From: JAJCYL01 sp040222875
Lineage (GTDB): Bacteria > Bacteroidota > Bacteroidia > Cytophagales > Cyclobacteriaceae
DNA: 64,000 bases
NCBI GenBank assembly: GCA_040222875.1
Contig: JAVKCG010000008.1
Span: forward strand, 558,001-622,000
Direction: 5' to 3'
Below are positions 11,524 through 21,107 of this stretch, one piece after another; position 1 is the stretch's first letter; every line of letters starts with the position of its first letter. A program made the translations under genes and the position numbers. The notes under the pieces are model-generated. The model was not told where the DNA came from. It worked only from the letters and a program-made list of their open reading frames with translations, and ran no database searches.

Positions 11524-14500
11524 GGTATTTACTGGTCAAATGGACGAAGTCCGGATATGGAACGATGTCCGTGATCCATCTGAGATAACTACATTCATGG
11601 GTCAAAAAGTAGACCCAGGTTCTGAACCTAATCTTGTAGCTTATTATGATTTTGACCTGGGTATTCCTGAAGGTGATAATAGTACTGAAACAACATTAAC
11701 TGATCTAACCTCAAATGGATTTGATGGTACTTTGAATGGGCCGTATGACTTAACAAACACTAACACTACGTCAAATTGGATTCAGTCTGGAGCATTTGCA
11801 TCGCTTTCTGCGGTATCGGTTCAAACAGGCAACTGGGGTGACCCAAATACCTGGGACACTGGTTTTGTACCTGGATCTGGAACTGATGTAACCATCGATG
11901 TGGCACATACGGTAACTCTTGATGTGAGCCCCGATGTTGCAGGCCTTCAGGTTGACGGAACTTTAGTGACAACAGGGTTTAACCTGAATATAAGTGGTGA
12001 TTTTACCGGCACTGGTACAATAACAACTGGGGCTTCAGATCTTATCACATTTGACGGGGATAACCAAAATGTGAGTTCAGCAAGTGTCTTAAATCATGTG
12101 TTGTTTGCAGGATCAGGATTTAAGAGCTTATCTGGAGGATCGTTTTCGGTGAATGATTTTACTGTAAATACGGGTGTAACAGTTAATACCGGTGGTACGG
12201 ATATAACAGTTGCCGGGGATTGGGTTGCCAACACTGGCAGTAACTTTAATCACGGAAATAATACGGTTACATTCACCGGACCTGGTTCGGTTAATACGAT
12301 CCTTCCTTTCTATAATGTGACATTCGGAAGTACTGGGGCTATTTCAGTTACCAGTATTCTACTCACTGTTGAGGGTAACGTTAATTTTTCAATTGCTGCA
12401 GATGTTGATTTCGGAAACACCATTGTTTCGGTGGAAGGCGACTGGAATGTTCCAGATGATATAACCTTAACATATGGTCCCACAGGAGCTGTGGCCTTTA
12501 CGGGTGATGTACCGCAAACAATTGAAGGCCCTTTCCCAAGTCTGAGCTTCTCAGGTAATACCGGACAGGTAATTACATTTTCTAATACTCTAATTGCTGA
12601 TGGGGATTTAACCATCGGAACAGACACCCAGGTAAACACTGCCGATTTCGATATTATCGTTGGCGGCAACTTCTCAAATCTGGGAACTTTCCCAGGTGGA
12701 TTTGGAAACGGAACACTTAGCTTGAATGCTACTTCAGTAAATAATTATGCATTCACCTCTGGCGGTTTAGCTTTCAACAACATAAGTATAAATTCACCAG
12801 GGTCTACCTATACTTTAATTGATAATCTGACTAATGTATCTGGTGCCTCGTTTACGTTGACAGATGGTACAATGAATCTAAATGGCCAAACCATGGATTT
12901 AGTGGGTGGGTCTTTAGGTATCAATGGAGGCCGTTTTGAAATTAATGCAAGTGCCGATCTGAACATGGCCAATACTGGTGGCATCGTTGTGAATAATGGT
13001 GTATTCAGCGCCGTAGGATCATCCGGTTTGCCGGCAACTGTTGCTGTCATTGGAGGTTCAGGCTCCTATACATTCACACAAAGCGGAGGAACATTGGAGG
13101 TTGATGAGTACGTTTTCAGCAATCTTGGTGGGCAGGGTATTGACATTCTTGCGGGAGGCATAAGTGCAACCTATAATTTCAGTAATGGCACCTTCTCTGC
13201 GGGGTCAGGTACCCAGTACATCAGTGATGGGGCGAATGCATTAGCTGGTTACACCATTTCAAATGTAGTGTTTGATGCAGGGCCAACGAATAACGTATCG
13301 AAGCTTTCCGGTGGAGTGGTAACATTCCTCAATTCTTCAGGAGCCCTGGGTGGCGATGTTAATGGTCCTGCTAATGAAAATGATGGAGGAGCCTTTATTG
13401 AGTGGGCCACTCAAACTGATAATGCGCTGGCATTTGATGGTGTAAATGATCATGTGTTGTTCCCATCAGGAGGTGGTCTTCCTCTATACTCAGCTGCGGC
13501 AAGTGATTTTACAATTGAAATGTGGATCAAAGGTGTATCACAATCAGCAACCTATATCTATATGGAAGCCAATTCCGCAAGTTCCACAGTACCGCATATG
13601 TGGTTAGAAGCTGTAAATGGGAACATCAGGGTATTTAAAAGAGAAGATGGAGCTATTCCAGTTTACAGTCATACTACGACTGCAACCGTACTTGACGACA
13701 ACTGGCACCACATTGCCTGGGTTGACCTTGGTTCTGCAGGGACTCCAAATGTGAAGGTGTATGTCGATGGAGTTTTGGATATCGATGAAAACTATACATT
13801 AGGCAGTTATTCTGGAACAATAGATGAAATCACTTTAGGTGCATTTAATAGAGACGCCGCACCATCAAACTTCTTCGTTGGTCAGGTTGATGAAATGCGT
13901 CTATGGAACCTAGAAAGAAACGCAAGCGAGATTCAAAGTAGTTTAGCGACGACCTTGACCACAGAGTCTGGGCTTGTTGCATCCTTTGATTTTAATCATG
14001 GTATTGCTGGTGGACCAAACTCAGGTGTGACCACTCTCATCGATATTACTGGGTCTGGCAATGATGGTTCGTTAAATGGCCCATTCGATCTCACGAATGG
14101 CAACACCACCTCCAACTGGGTACTTTCTGGAGCATTTGCTGTTACTGTTCCTGAGATTGCTGTAGAAGGTAATGCCACTGATATAACCAGTGGAGACAAT
14201 ACTCCAGATGTAGCTGATGACACGGATTTTGGAGCAACTATTCCCGGGGCACCAATAGTCAAAACTTATACTATCAGGAATACCGGATTGTCCAATTTGA
14301 TTTTAACAGATCAGGGTGGGGGTCAGTATGTAACGCTTTCAGGCAATAATGCTGAGTTTACGGTTACAAGTCAGCCAGGAAATGTGATTGCACCAGGTGC
14401 TACAGAGACTTTTGATATCACTTTCAGTGCGATACCATTCAACTTGTATTTGGCAACGGTTAACATACAACACAACGATCCGGATGACCCGGAGAGTCCA

Positions 14501-17500
14501 TTCACATTTGATATTTCAGCTGATGTATTGGCTGCACCTGGAGGTGTTGTAACAGGTCTGATATCATGGCTAAAAGCTGATGCTGGCGTAACAGGTACAA
14601 CTACAGTCAGCACTTGGGATGATCAGAGTGGAAATGGAAACGGTGCTGTTGATCCATCAACAGTTGGACCTGAATTATTACCTGGTCATATCAATTACAA
14701 TCCTGCATTGAATTTCGCTCTTAATGAAGGTCTAGTGATGGCGGCTACATTAAATACTGCGCCATATACAGTATCAATTGTTTATAATACTAATGGCGTA
14801 AGTACCCCTCGAAGAGCTATTCAGAGTGCATCCATCAATTGGCTTATTGGCCCATATAGTGGTGGGCACAACCATTTTGCAAATGGATGGGTAACCAGCT
14901 CAGGCCCAACTGTTTCACAGGGACTATCTGTTATGGCTAGTGCGGTAAATACTGGCTCAACATCTCAATTTTATGTTGAAGGAGTGGATGTGACACTTAA
15001 TAATACATTTGTAAGTGCACCCGGCCAACTGTTTTTGGGAGGTGACATAGGATTTTCTCCGGAAGATTTAGATGGAGATATTGCCGAGGTGATTGTCTAC
15101 GATGCCTCCATAAATTTTGCAGACCAACAAAAATTGGACTCCTATCTTGGTATAAAGTACGGGATCAGTTTGCTCCCAGATAATGACGGTGATCTAACCA
15201 CGTTTGAAGCACCGAATGCAAATGGAATTCATGAAGGCGATTATGTAGTATCTGACGGAACAGTTATATGGGACGCTTCAGTTAATTCATCGCATAATAA
15301 TGATATCGCCTTCATCGGTCGTGATGATGCTTCTGCTCTTAATCAGAAGCAATCTCATAGCATTAATTCCGATTGGATTGTGGCTATGGGCTTGGGCACT
15401 ATCGAATTAGATAATCAGAGCAATGCGGCAACTTTCCCTACAGACTTGAGTTTCTTGGGTTGGGCCAATGACAACGCTGCCCCTGATCAAGCAAGTGCGA
15501 CTAATTCTAACATCCCTGCCGGGGTCATAGAACGAATGACTCGTGTTTGGAAAGTGGAAGAGAATAATGGAGACGTAGGCAATGTTACCGTTCAGTTTGA
15601 CATCACTGGCTTTGGCTATACGCCAACATCTGGCCAGGAATATGCACTGTTGATTGATGATGATGGTGTCGACTTCAGTAATGCGGTCGTGATCGATGGC
15701 AATGATTTCAACTCCGACATTGTAGAGTTTAATGGAGTAAATCTTGCAGATGGCGACTTCTTCACCCTGGCTACTCAGATACCGAATATCGCATTGAACT
15801 TTGACGGCATTAATGATTTTGTAGATGCAGGTAGCGATGGCAGCTTATATGGTCATTCGAACTTGACAATTGAAGGTTGGATTAATCCCGACTACACGAA
15901 CATTACTAGTGAGGGTGTAATTGTATCAACCCACGCTATCGGAAGCGCAGGGGCAGGTTACCAGATGTCTTTACAAACTGACGGAACAATTGTCATTCTA
16001 TATAGGGATAATACCTTCACTAATAGACTAGTCATATCAACTCAGTCATTATCAGCAGGAACATGGCATCATGTTGCAGGAGTTGTTGAAAATGCAGGAG
16101 CTAATTCAAATATTTATTTGTATATCAATGGTCAATTAGAAGGAAGTTTAATAGGAGCTACCGGAGTGCCAGACTATACTAATGCGAGTAACTTGTTTAT
16201 CGGAAGTAATGGCGATGGTGTCGCAGGTGGCAATGGAGGGGATAGGGAATTTGGAGGTAACATGGATGAACTTCGCATTTGGAGTGTAGCTAGAAGCGCT
16301 GCAGAAATAAAGCAGAATGCCTACAACACCTTAACATCGGGAACGGGTTTAGTAGCATCGTACGATTTCGAAACCGGAATACCTGATGGCAATAACGCAG
16401 GACAACTCATATTAAATGACATATCGCCAAATATTAATAATGGACTACTGGCAGACGGCTCAGGCGATGGTGGAGCAAGTGGATTTTTATTAAATGGCCC
16501 CACTTCCAACTGGGTCACTTCCAACGCTTTTGTGAACGAAGTATTTGCACCACTTGCTACGGCAGGATCAATTCAGGCGTTAGGTGAAACAACTACATCA
16601 ATTGACATAAGCGGTCAGTTGGATGAACCAGCTAACGTTCATTATGTAGTGTTACTAGATGGAGTAATTCCGGCACCCAGCTCTGCCCAAGTTCAAGCTG
16701 GTCAGGATGGAAATGGTGACCCAGCAGCCCTGGGATTCGCTACAATCGGAACACAACCTGACTTTTCATTCACAGCAACAATAGGATCATTAACCGAATC
16801 GACAAACTATGATATCTATATAGTTGCTGAAGACTTAGATGGTAACCTTCAGGCCAATCCAACCTTGTTAGATGCATCAACTGTATTTATTGGCGATGTG
16901 ACCTTCACCACTTTACCAGTTCCTGCTCCAGGTGATGTTCCAGTTGGCTCATCGGATAACATCATTTATAAATTCAGGATAGATGTGACCAATGCCGATG
17001 TAGATTGGACAGGTGCAGTTTTTGAATTAACGGGAACGATGGAAGCTTCAGATTTTGAAACAAATGGATTTGATCTTTTATCTAACAATACTGACAATTT
17101 CGTTGGAGCAACTTCTGTTGGAACAGCCACATTTGGCAATCAAGGCGGAAATAGAACAGGAGTTGTGTTTAGTAATACAGTGACCGCCGGAACAAGCCAA
17201 TTCTACTGGTTAACAGCAGATATAGCAGCAGGTGCGGCTTTCAATAGCTTTAGTGTGCAAACGCCAGTTGATAGTGATTTTGGCTTTGCAGTCTCTAATA
17301 AAGACCTGACGAACATAGCAGCAGGCAGCACCTTCAATATTACTGCCAATGCCATAAATGTGGCTTCTATTGCATTAATTGACGCTGCTACAAATAATCT
17401 TGCAGCTGTTAATTGGACTGTCGAATTTGATGGCTCTATTGTAGGCTTAACAACTGGTAATTTTGCAGTACTTGAAAATGGAATTACTGGAAGTGCGGTG

Positions 17501-20500
17501 GTTGGAGTTTCTGGTAGTGGTACGTCCTATGTGGTTACGGCCTCCACTGGAACTGGAGATGGTACACTTATACTTGAAGTTGCTAATTCAGCAGGCACCA
17601 CACCAGCCATAGGCAATATCCCTTACAATGCTGAAACAGAAGATCAGGCTGTGTATACACTTGACCGCTCTGTACCAACAGCAACTGTCGAGTTCCAGAA
17701 CCCTGATACGGGTTCCGCAGATGGCACCTCTTCTGATAATCTGGTTTATACCATAACCTTTAGCGAACCGATTGATCCGGATTCCTTCACAGCAGATGAC
17801 ATTATCATTGAAGGAGCTGGTATCACATTTAGCAGCATTGAAATCGTTGATTCTGGTGATGGCACAACATTTACAGTTACTATCGTTGGTGTGGCTGGTG
17901 AAGGCGGTTTGATGCTTTCGATAGGTACGGAAATTACCGATGTGGCAGGTAACGCCCCTGAGCAAGCTACCCAGGTGGAGCAACAAGTTCAACTTGATAA
18001 TACCGCACCAACAATTGAAATAACTTCGGAAGCTGACGAGATTATTTTAGGTCCGCAATTAATAGTACAGATAACAGCTAGTGAAGCTATCAGAAATTTC
18101 GAACCAGAAGACTTCACCTTGTCAAGTGGTATTATAGTTTCTGAGTTGACAACAGATGATGATTCTCTGGTATGGAGTGCGACCATCGATGAGATTGACT
18201 TTGATGAGTTTAGTGTCTTTATTGCTGCCGATGTTTTGACGGACAGAGCTGGAAATCAAAACATAGTTTCGAATACATTAGAAAGATTCCGAGGGCCTCA
18301 CGGTGTTGTTGAGAGCGATTCTCTGGCCCTTATTCAACTCTTCCAGAATACTAATGGTGAAAACTGGGTGAATAATACTGGCTGGGGCTTCGGTGAATTG
18401 CTGGTCAAAGATTGGTTCGGAATTACGGTTGAGAGAGACCGGGTTGTGGGTATCAATTTGGCATCGAATGATTTAATTGGAGGTATAGGATCAGAGTTGA
18501 CACCTTTAGATGCCCTGCTGACACTCGACCTTTCGGACAATGAGATTATCGGGTTACCAGATTTAACATCGCTTACAAATTTGACATCGGCTAATGTTAC
18601 AAATAATAAGTTGGAATTTGCTTCACTCGAACCGAATGTGGGCATCAACAATATCAATTTCAATCCTCAAAAAGAAGTGTTGGAATTGGTGGATGCACTA
18701 TTTGAACTGGATAACGCAATTCAGATAGGTAGAGAAATCAGAGGTACTGAAGGTACAGTTACCTATACCTGGTTCAAGGATGACGTGGTGCTGGATGGCG
18801 AAACAAATCCGATTTTGACAATTGAAAATGTCGGGTTCGATGATGAAGGGGAGTATTCAGTAGAAGCAACAAGCTCAATAGTTGCAGGATTGGTGCTTAG
18901 ATCAACAAAGTTTGTTGTGAAAGTGTCATCACTAGAGCGAGATATAGCAGCTCTAACTAATATCTACAATGCAACTGGTGGTCCTGAAGGATTGTGGGTA
19001 AATGATGCCAACTGGTTAAGTGCCGATGTTACGACATGGTTTGGAGTAACGGTCACCAATAACCGCGTTACTGGATTGGCACTTCCAAATAATGGCCTTC
19101 AGAATCAAATGCCTGTTGACCTAAAAGATCTTGGTTCTGTAACAACAATTGATCTCTCCGGTAATGAGCTCAGAGGGTTGCCGGATATGAGAAGTTTATC
19201 AACATCGCTGACTTCATTAAATGTTGTTAGCAACAGGTTAGGTTATAAATCAATAGAATTAAACTTATCAGTACCTGGCTTCCAGTTTGACCCTCAAAGG
19301 AGGTATGGTGTTACTACTGAATCCAGATTACAGATTGGTGAAAGCTTTGAACTCAGAATTGACATAACGGGTGATAATAACCGGTATCAGTGGTTTAGAA
19401 AACCAAGAAGAACCCCTGAGGATGTGCCTGGAACGCCAATTCCGGGTGCAACAAGAAACCGGTATGTAGTAGATAATATTGATTTCGATAACATGGGCAT
19501 TTTCTATGTTGAAGTTACCAGCCCTTTGGTTACCCAGCAGTTCCCTGATTTCAAAATCAGAAACAGGAACCAACAGGTTCTGGCTGTTACGGATATGTTT
19601 GGTACCACATTTATTGATCCGGTAGCCGGAACAATTATGAACCAGGGGGATGTTATAGCCTTCGAGATTTCTAAGCCAGGTGAGGCATTCTTCCCATTTG
19701 ATACGGTCACGTTAAGCAACAGTGGTCAATATTTCTTGGATGATGTAGTGCTTGGGGATTACATTCTGGTTGGCAGGGCTGGTGGAGAATTTGCGGAGGA
19801 TGTGCTGCAGACTTATTACAAAAAAGTTGAGAATGGCGGTGGAACAAATGACTGGCTAGAAGCAGACACGGTATTCTTAAGAGAAGTAGTAAGTGGTATC
19901 GATATCGACATGATCGCCATACCACCACCTTTTATCAGTGATCCTAATGACCCGAATTTTAGCGATGCCTTCATAGGTGGATTCTTCGAAGTAGATATTC
20001 CAGAAGATAAAATCGATGAAGAAAGTGGTAGGGTGAAGGCCGCCAGAAGGGTTCGAAGAGCTGGTGTATCACTCAATAGGGCAAGAGCGAAACAAAGAGG
20101 AAAACAGGAAGTGGTTATCGAGTTAGTAGCCTATTTCGAAACCAACGACAATGGTGAGTTCCAGTTCCCGAATGTGCCACCTGGTGATTATTTATTGAAT
20201 ATTCAATTCCCTGGTTTGCCGATGGATCCAGATTCATTTATTGAGTATACCATAGATGAGAACATGGAGGGACAAAGCATTAGTGTTTCGGCATTGGGTA
20301 CTCCAAGTGGCATTACCGTAACCGAAGAGGAAGTAACCGGATTCTATAGGAGATACTTCAAGAACCTGACACTTTATCCGAACCCGGCCACTGATGTTCT
20401 CAACATTGTTTATGAGAAACTTAATAGCGCCAATCTTGAAGCTCAGTTGCTTGACCTATCAGGGCAATTGCTCCTGAAAACCGATCTTGAAAAAGGACGC

Positions 20501-20620
20501 TTAAAAGCATTTGAGATGGACGTTTCAGAATTGAAACCAGGAATTTATCTAATGAACTTTGTTGACAAAGATGAGAACTTCTTCTCTGTTGCAACATTCA
20601 GGATTGTGATAGAGCGTTAG
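11420..20620 (+). CDS. Giant modular surface adhesin, C-terminal part with T9SS sorting domain
   Basis: This continues the preceding gene in the next frame. The ATG at 11420 is only the first one in this frame; homologous sequence resumes at about 11450 (PNGVEEWRLGRGW, the second half of a LamG domain). Modules by nucleotide: end of LamG (to 11810); long beta-rich block starting GNWGDPNTWD (11820-13400); LamG (13420-14150); ASH domain (14150-14535); a second copy of the LWLKADAG block (14550-15780); LamG (15785-16540); FnIII/Ig-like (16540-16920); two bacterial Ig-like domains (17670-18290); leucine-rich repeats (18300-18690 and 18930-19300), each followed by an Ig-like domain; a Cna-B/SdrD-like domain (about 20130-20290); and a T9SS type A sorting domain (20365-20617, beginning LTLYPNPATDVLNI). 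The last domain directs secretion through the type IX system and cell-surface attachment. Joined to the upstream part, at least 6,870 residues lie inside the window. Confidence 0.85.
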   Translation: MGLKWLQDQTSNVLPNGVEEWRLGRGWDGTAIPGRVFTGQMDEVRIWNDVRDPSEITTFMGQKVDPGSEPNLVAYYDFDLGIPEGDNSTETTLTDLTSNGFDGTLNGPYDLTNTNTTSNWIQSGAFASLSAVSVQTGNWGDPNTWDTGFVPGSGTDVTIDVAHTVTLDVSPDVAGLQVDGTLVTTGFNLNISGDFTGTGTITTGASDLITFDGDNQNVSSASVLNHVLFAGSGFKSLSGGSFSVNDFTVNTGVTVNTGGTDITVAGDWVANTGSNFNHGNNTVTFTGPGSVNTILPFYNVTFGSTGAISVTSILLTVEGNVNFSIAADVDFGNTIVSVEGDWNVPDDITLTYGPTGAVAFTGDVPQTIEGPFPSLSFSGNTGQVITFSNTLIADGDLTIGTDTQVNTADFDIIVGGNFSNLGTFPGGFGNGTLSLNATSVNNYAFTSGGLAFNNISINSPGSTYTLIDNLTNVSGASFTLTDGTMNLNGQTMDLVGGSLGINGGRFEINASADLNMANTGGIVVNNGVFSAVGSSGLPATVAVIGGSGSYTFTQSGGTLEVDEYVFSNLGGQGIDILAGGISATYNFSNGTFSAGSGTQYISDGANALAGYTISNVVFDAGPTNNVSKLSGGVVTFLNSSGALGGDVNGPANENDGGAFIEWATQTDNALAFDGVNDHVLFPSGGGLPLYSAAASDFTIEMWIKGVSQSATYIYMEANSASSTVPHMWLEAVNGNIRVFKREDGAIPVYSHTTTATVLDDNWHHIAWVDLGSAGTPNVKVYVDGVLDIDENYTLGSYSGTIDEITLGAFNRDAAPSNFFVGQVDEMRLWNLERNASEIQSSLATTLTTESGLVASFDFNHGIAGGPNSGVTTLIDITGSGNDGSLNGPFDLTNGNTTSNWVLSGAFAVTVPEIAVEGNATDITSGDNTPDVADDTDFGATIPGAPIVKTYTIRNTGLSNLILTDQGGGQYVTLSGNNAEFTVTSQPGNVIAPGATETFDITFSAIPFNLYLATVNIQHNDPDDPESPFTFDISADVLAAPGGVVTGLISWLKADAGVTGTTTVSTWDDQSGNGNGAVDPSTVGPELLPGHINYNPALNFALNEGLVMAATLNTAPYTVSIVYNTNGVSTPRRAIQSASINWLIGPYSGGHNHFANGWVTSSGPTVSQGLSVMASAVNTGSTSQFYVEGVDVTLNNTFVSAPGQLFLGGDIGFSPEDLDGDIAEVIVYDASINFADQQKLDSYLGIKYGISLLPDNDGDLTTFEAPNANGIHEGDYVVSDGTVIWDASVNSSHNNDIAFIGRDDASALNQKQSHSINSDWIVAMGLGTIELDNQSNAATFPTDLSFLGWANDNAAPDQASATNSNIPAGVIERMTRVWKVEENNGDVGNVTVQFDITGFGYTPTSGQEYALLIDDDGVDFSNAVVIDGNDFNSDIVEFNGVNLADGDFFTLATQIPNIALNFDGINDFVDAGSDGSLYGHSNLTIEGWINPDYTNITSEGVIVSTHAIGSAGAGYQMSLQTDGTIVILYRDNTFTNRLVISTQSLSAGTWHHVAGVVENAGANSNIYLYINGQLEGSLIGATGVPDYTNASNLFIGSNGDGVAGGNGGDREFGGNMDELRIWSVARSAAEIKQNAYNTLTSGTGLVASYDFETGIPDGNNAGQLILNDISPNINNGLLADGSGDGGASGFLLNGPTSNWVTSNAFVNEVFAPLATAGSIQALGETTTSIDISGQLDEPANVHYVVLLDGVIPAPSSAQVQAGQDGNGDPAALGFATIGTQPDFSFTATIGSLTESTNYDIYIVAEDLDGNLQANPTLLDASTVFIGDVTFTTLPVPAPGDVPVGSSDNIIYKFRIDVTNADVDWTGAVFELTGTMEASDFETNGFDLLSNNTDNFVGATSVGTATFGNQGGNRTGVVFSNTVTAGTSQFYWLTADIAAGAAFNSFSVQTPVDSDFGFAVSNKDLTNIAAGSTFNITANAINVASIALIDAATNNLAAVNWTVEFDGSIVGLTTGNFAVLENGITGSAVVGVSGSGTSYVVTASTGTGDGTLILEVANSAGTTPAIGNIPYNAETEDQAVYTLDRSVPTATVEFQNPDTGSADGTSSDNLVYTITFSEPIDPDSFTADDIIIEGAGITFSSIEIVDSGDGTTFTVTIVGVAGEGGLMLSIGTEITDVAGNAPEQATQVEQQVQLDNTAPTIEITSEADEIILGPQLIVQITASEAIRNFEPEDFTLSSGIIVSELTTDDDSLVWSATIDEIDFDEFSVFIAADVLTDRAGNQNIVSNTLERFRGPHGVVESDSLALIQLFQNTNGENWVNNTGWGFGELLVKDWFGITVERDRVVGINLASNDLIGGIGSELTPLDALLTLDLSDNEIIGLPDLTSLTNLTSANVTNNKLEFASLEPNVGINNINFNPQKEVLELVDALFELDNAIQIGREIRGTEGTVTYTWFKDDVVLDGETNPILTIENVGFDDEGEYSVEATSSIVAGLVLRSTKFVVKVSSLERDIAALTNIYNATGGPEGLWVNDANWLSADVTTWFGVTVTNNRVTGLALPNNGLQNQMPVDLKDLGSVTTIDLSGNELRGLPDMRSLSTSLTSLNVVSNRLGYKSIELNLSVPGFQFDPQRRYGVTTESRLQIGESFELRIDITGDNNRYQWFRKPRRTPEDVPGTPIPGATRNRYVVDNIDFDNMGIFYVEVTSPLVTQQFPDFKIRNRNQQVLAVTDMFGTTFIDPVAGTIMNQGDVIAFEISKPGEAFFPFDTVTLSNSGQYFLDDVVLGDYILVGRAGGEFAEDVLQTYYKKVENGGGTNDWLEADTVFLREVVSGIDIDMIAIPPPFISDPNDPNFSDAFIGGFFEVDIPEDKIDEESGRVKAARRVRRAGVSLNRARAKQRGKQEVVIELVAYFETNDNGEFQFPNVPPGDYLLNIQFPGLPMDPDSFIEYTIDENMEGQSISVSALGTPSGITVTEEEVTGFYRRYFKNLTLYPNPATDVLNIVYEKLNSANLEAQLLDLSGQLLLKTDLEKGRLKAFEMDVSELKPGIYLMNFVDKDENFFSVATFRIVIER
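11430..11470 (+). other. Frameshift site inside the giant adhesin gene
   Basis: Upstream, frame 1 reads a normal LamG strand (RLYINGSEVATRPN) and then turns into non-LamG sequence ending at a stop at 11521-11523. Downstream, frame 2 reads NGVEEWRLGRGWDG and DEVRIW, the normal end of the same LamG. Removing one base from the four-T run near 11456-11460 would join the two into one frame. This may be an assembly error, a true mutation, or programmed; the sequence alone does not decide. Confidence 0.8.
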
Positions 20621-20641
20621 CCAATAAAACTTCCAAACTTT

Positions 20642-20679
20642 AACCATGGGGATCAATTAATTTTGCCCCATGGTTTTTT
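20642..20679 (+). terminator. Rho-independent terminator after the giant adhesin gene
   Basis: A 10-bp stem AACCATGGGG (20642-20651) pairs with CCCCATGGTT (20666-20675...), with an AT-rich loop and a T run reaching 20679. It lies 22 bases after the adhesin stop. The right arm contains the ATG used by tsaE. Confidence 0.75.
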
Positions 20680-21107
20680 CATGTCTTTTAGAGAATGAGC
20701 TGAACGCTATTGCGAAACAAATCATTAAGCATTCTGAAGATAACACCGTATGGATTTTCAAAGGTGACCTGGGTGCGGGAAAAACAACGTTGATTAAGTA
20801 TATCTGTAATGAAATGGGTGTAGTTGATGCTACCAGTAGCCCTACATTCTCGTTGGTGAATGAATACCAGACAATGAATGGTGAGTGCATTTACCATTTC
20901 GACTTTTATCGCATTGATACTGAGAAAGAAGCCTTTAATATTGGTACTATGGAATATTTTGATTCCGGTGATTACTGCTTCATTGAATGGCCCGAAAAAA
21001 TCCCAAACCTGCTGCCTGACCAATACCTGGAAATAAGCATTAAATTTATAGGCGATAAGAGAACAATAGAGCTGACCAAACATGGCCCAAAAGATCTCCG
21101 GGATTGA
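20670..21107 (+). CDS. tsaE: tRNA threonylcarbamoyladenosine biosynthesis ATPase TsaE
   Basis: TsaE is the ATPase partner of TsaB-TsaD in making the t6A37 modification of ANN-decoding tRNAs. The 145-residue length is normal for the family. Visible motifs are the Walker A GDLGAGKTT (about residues 33-41), the S-P-T-F-S-L-V-N-E-Y switch region and a late F-I-E-W-P motif, all typical of TsaE. The ATG at 20670 is the only in-frame start, since a stop lies at 20658-20660; it sits in the right arm of the preceding terminator hairpin and has no Shine-Dalgarno. The 3' end overlaps ald by 26 bases, which suggests coupled translation. Confidence 0.93.
   Translation: MVFSCLLENELNAIAKQIIKHSEDNTVWIFKGDLGAGKTTLIKYICNEMGVVDATSSPTFSLVNEYQTMNGECIYHFDFYRIDTEKEAFNIGTMEYFDSGDYCFIEWPEKIPNLLPDQYLEISIKFIGDKRTIELTKHGPKDLRD

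Noticed and set aside
17588..17992. 134-codon minus-strand frame within the adhesin gene
   Set aside because: Opposite well-defined Ig-like domains; composition is that of a shadow frame.
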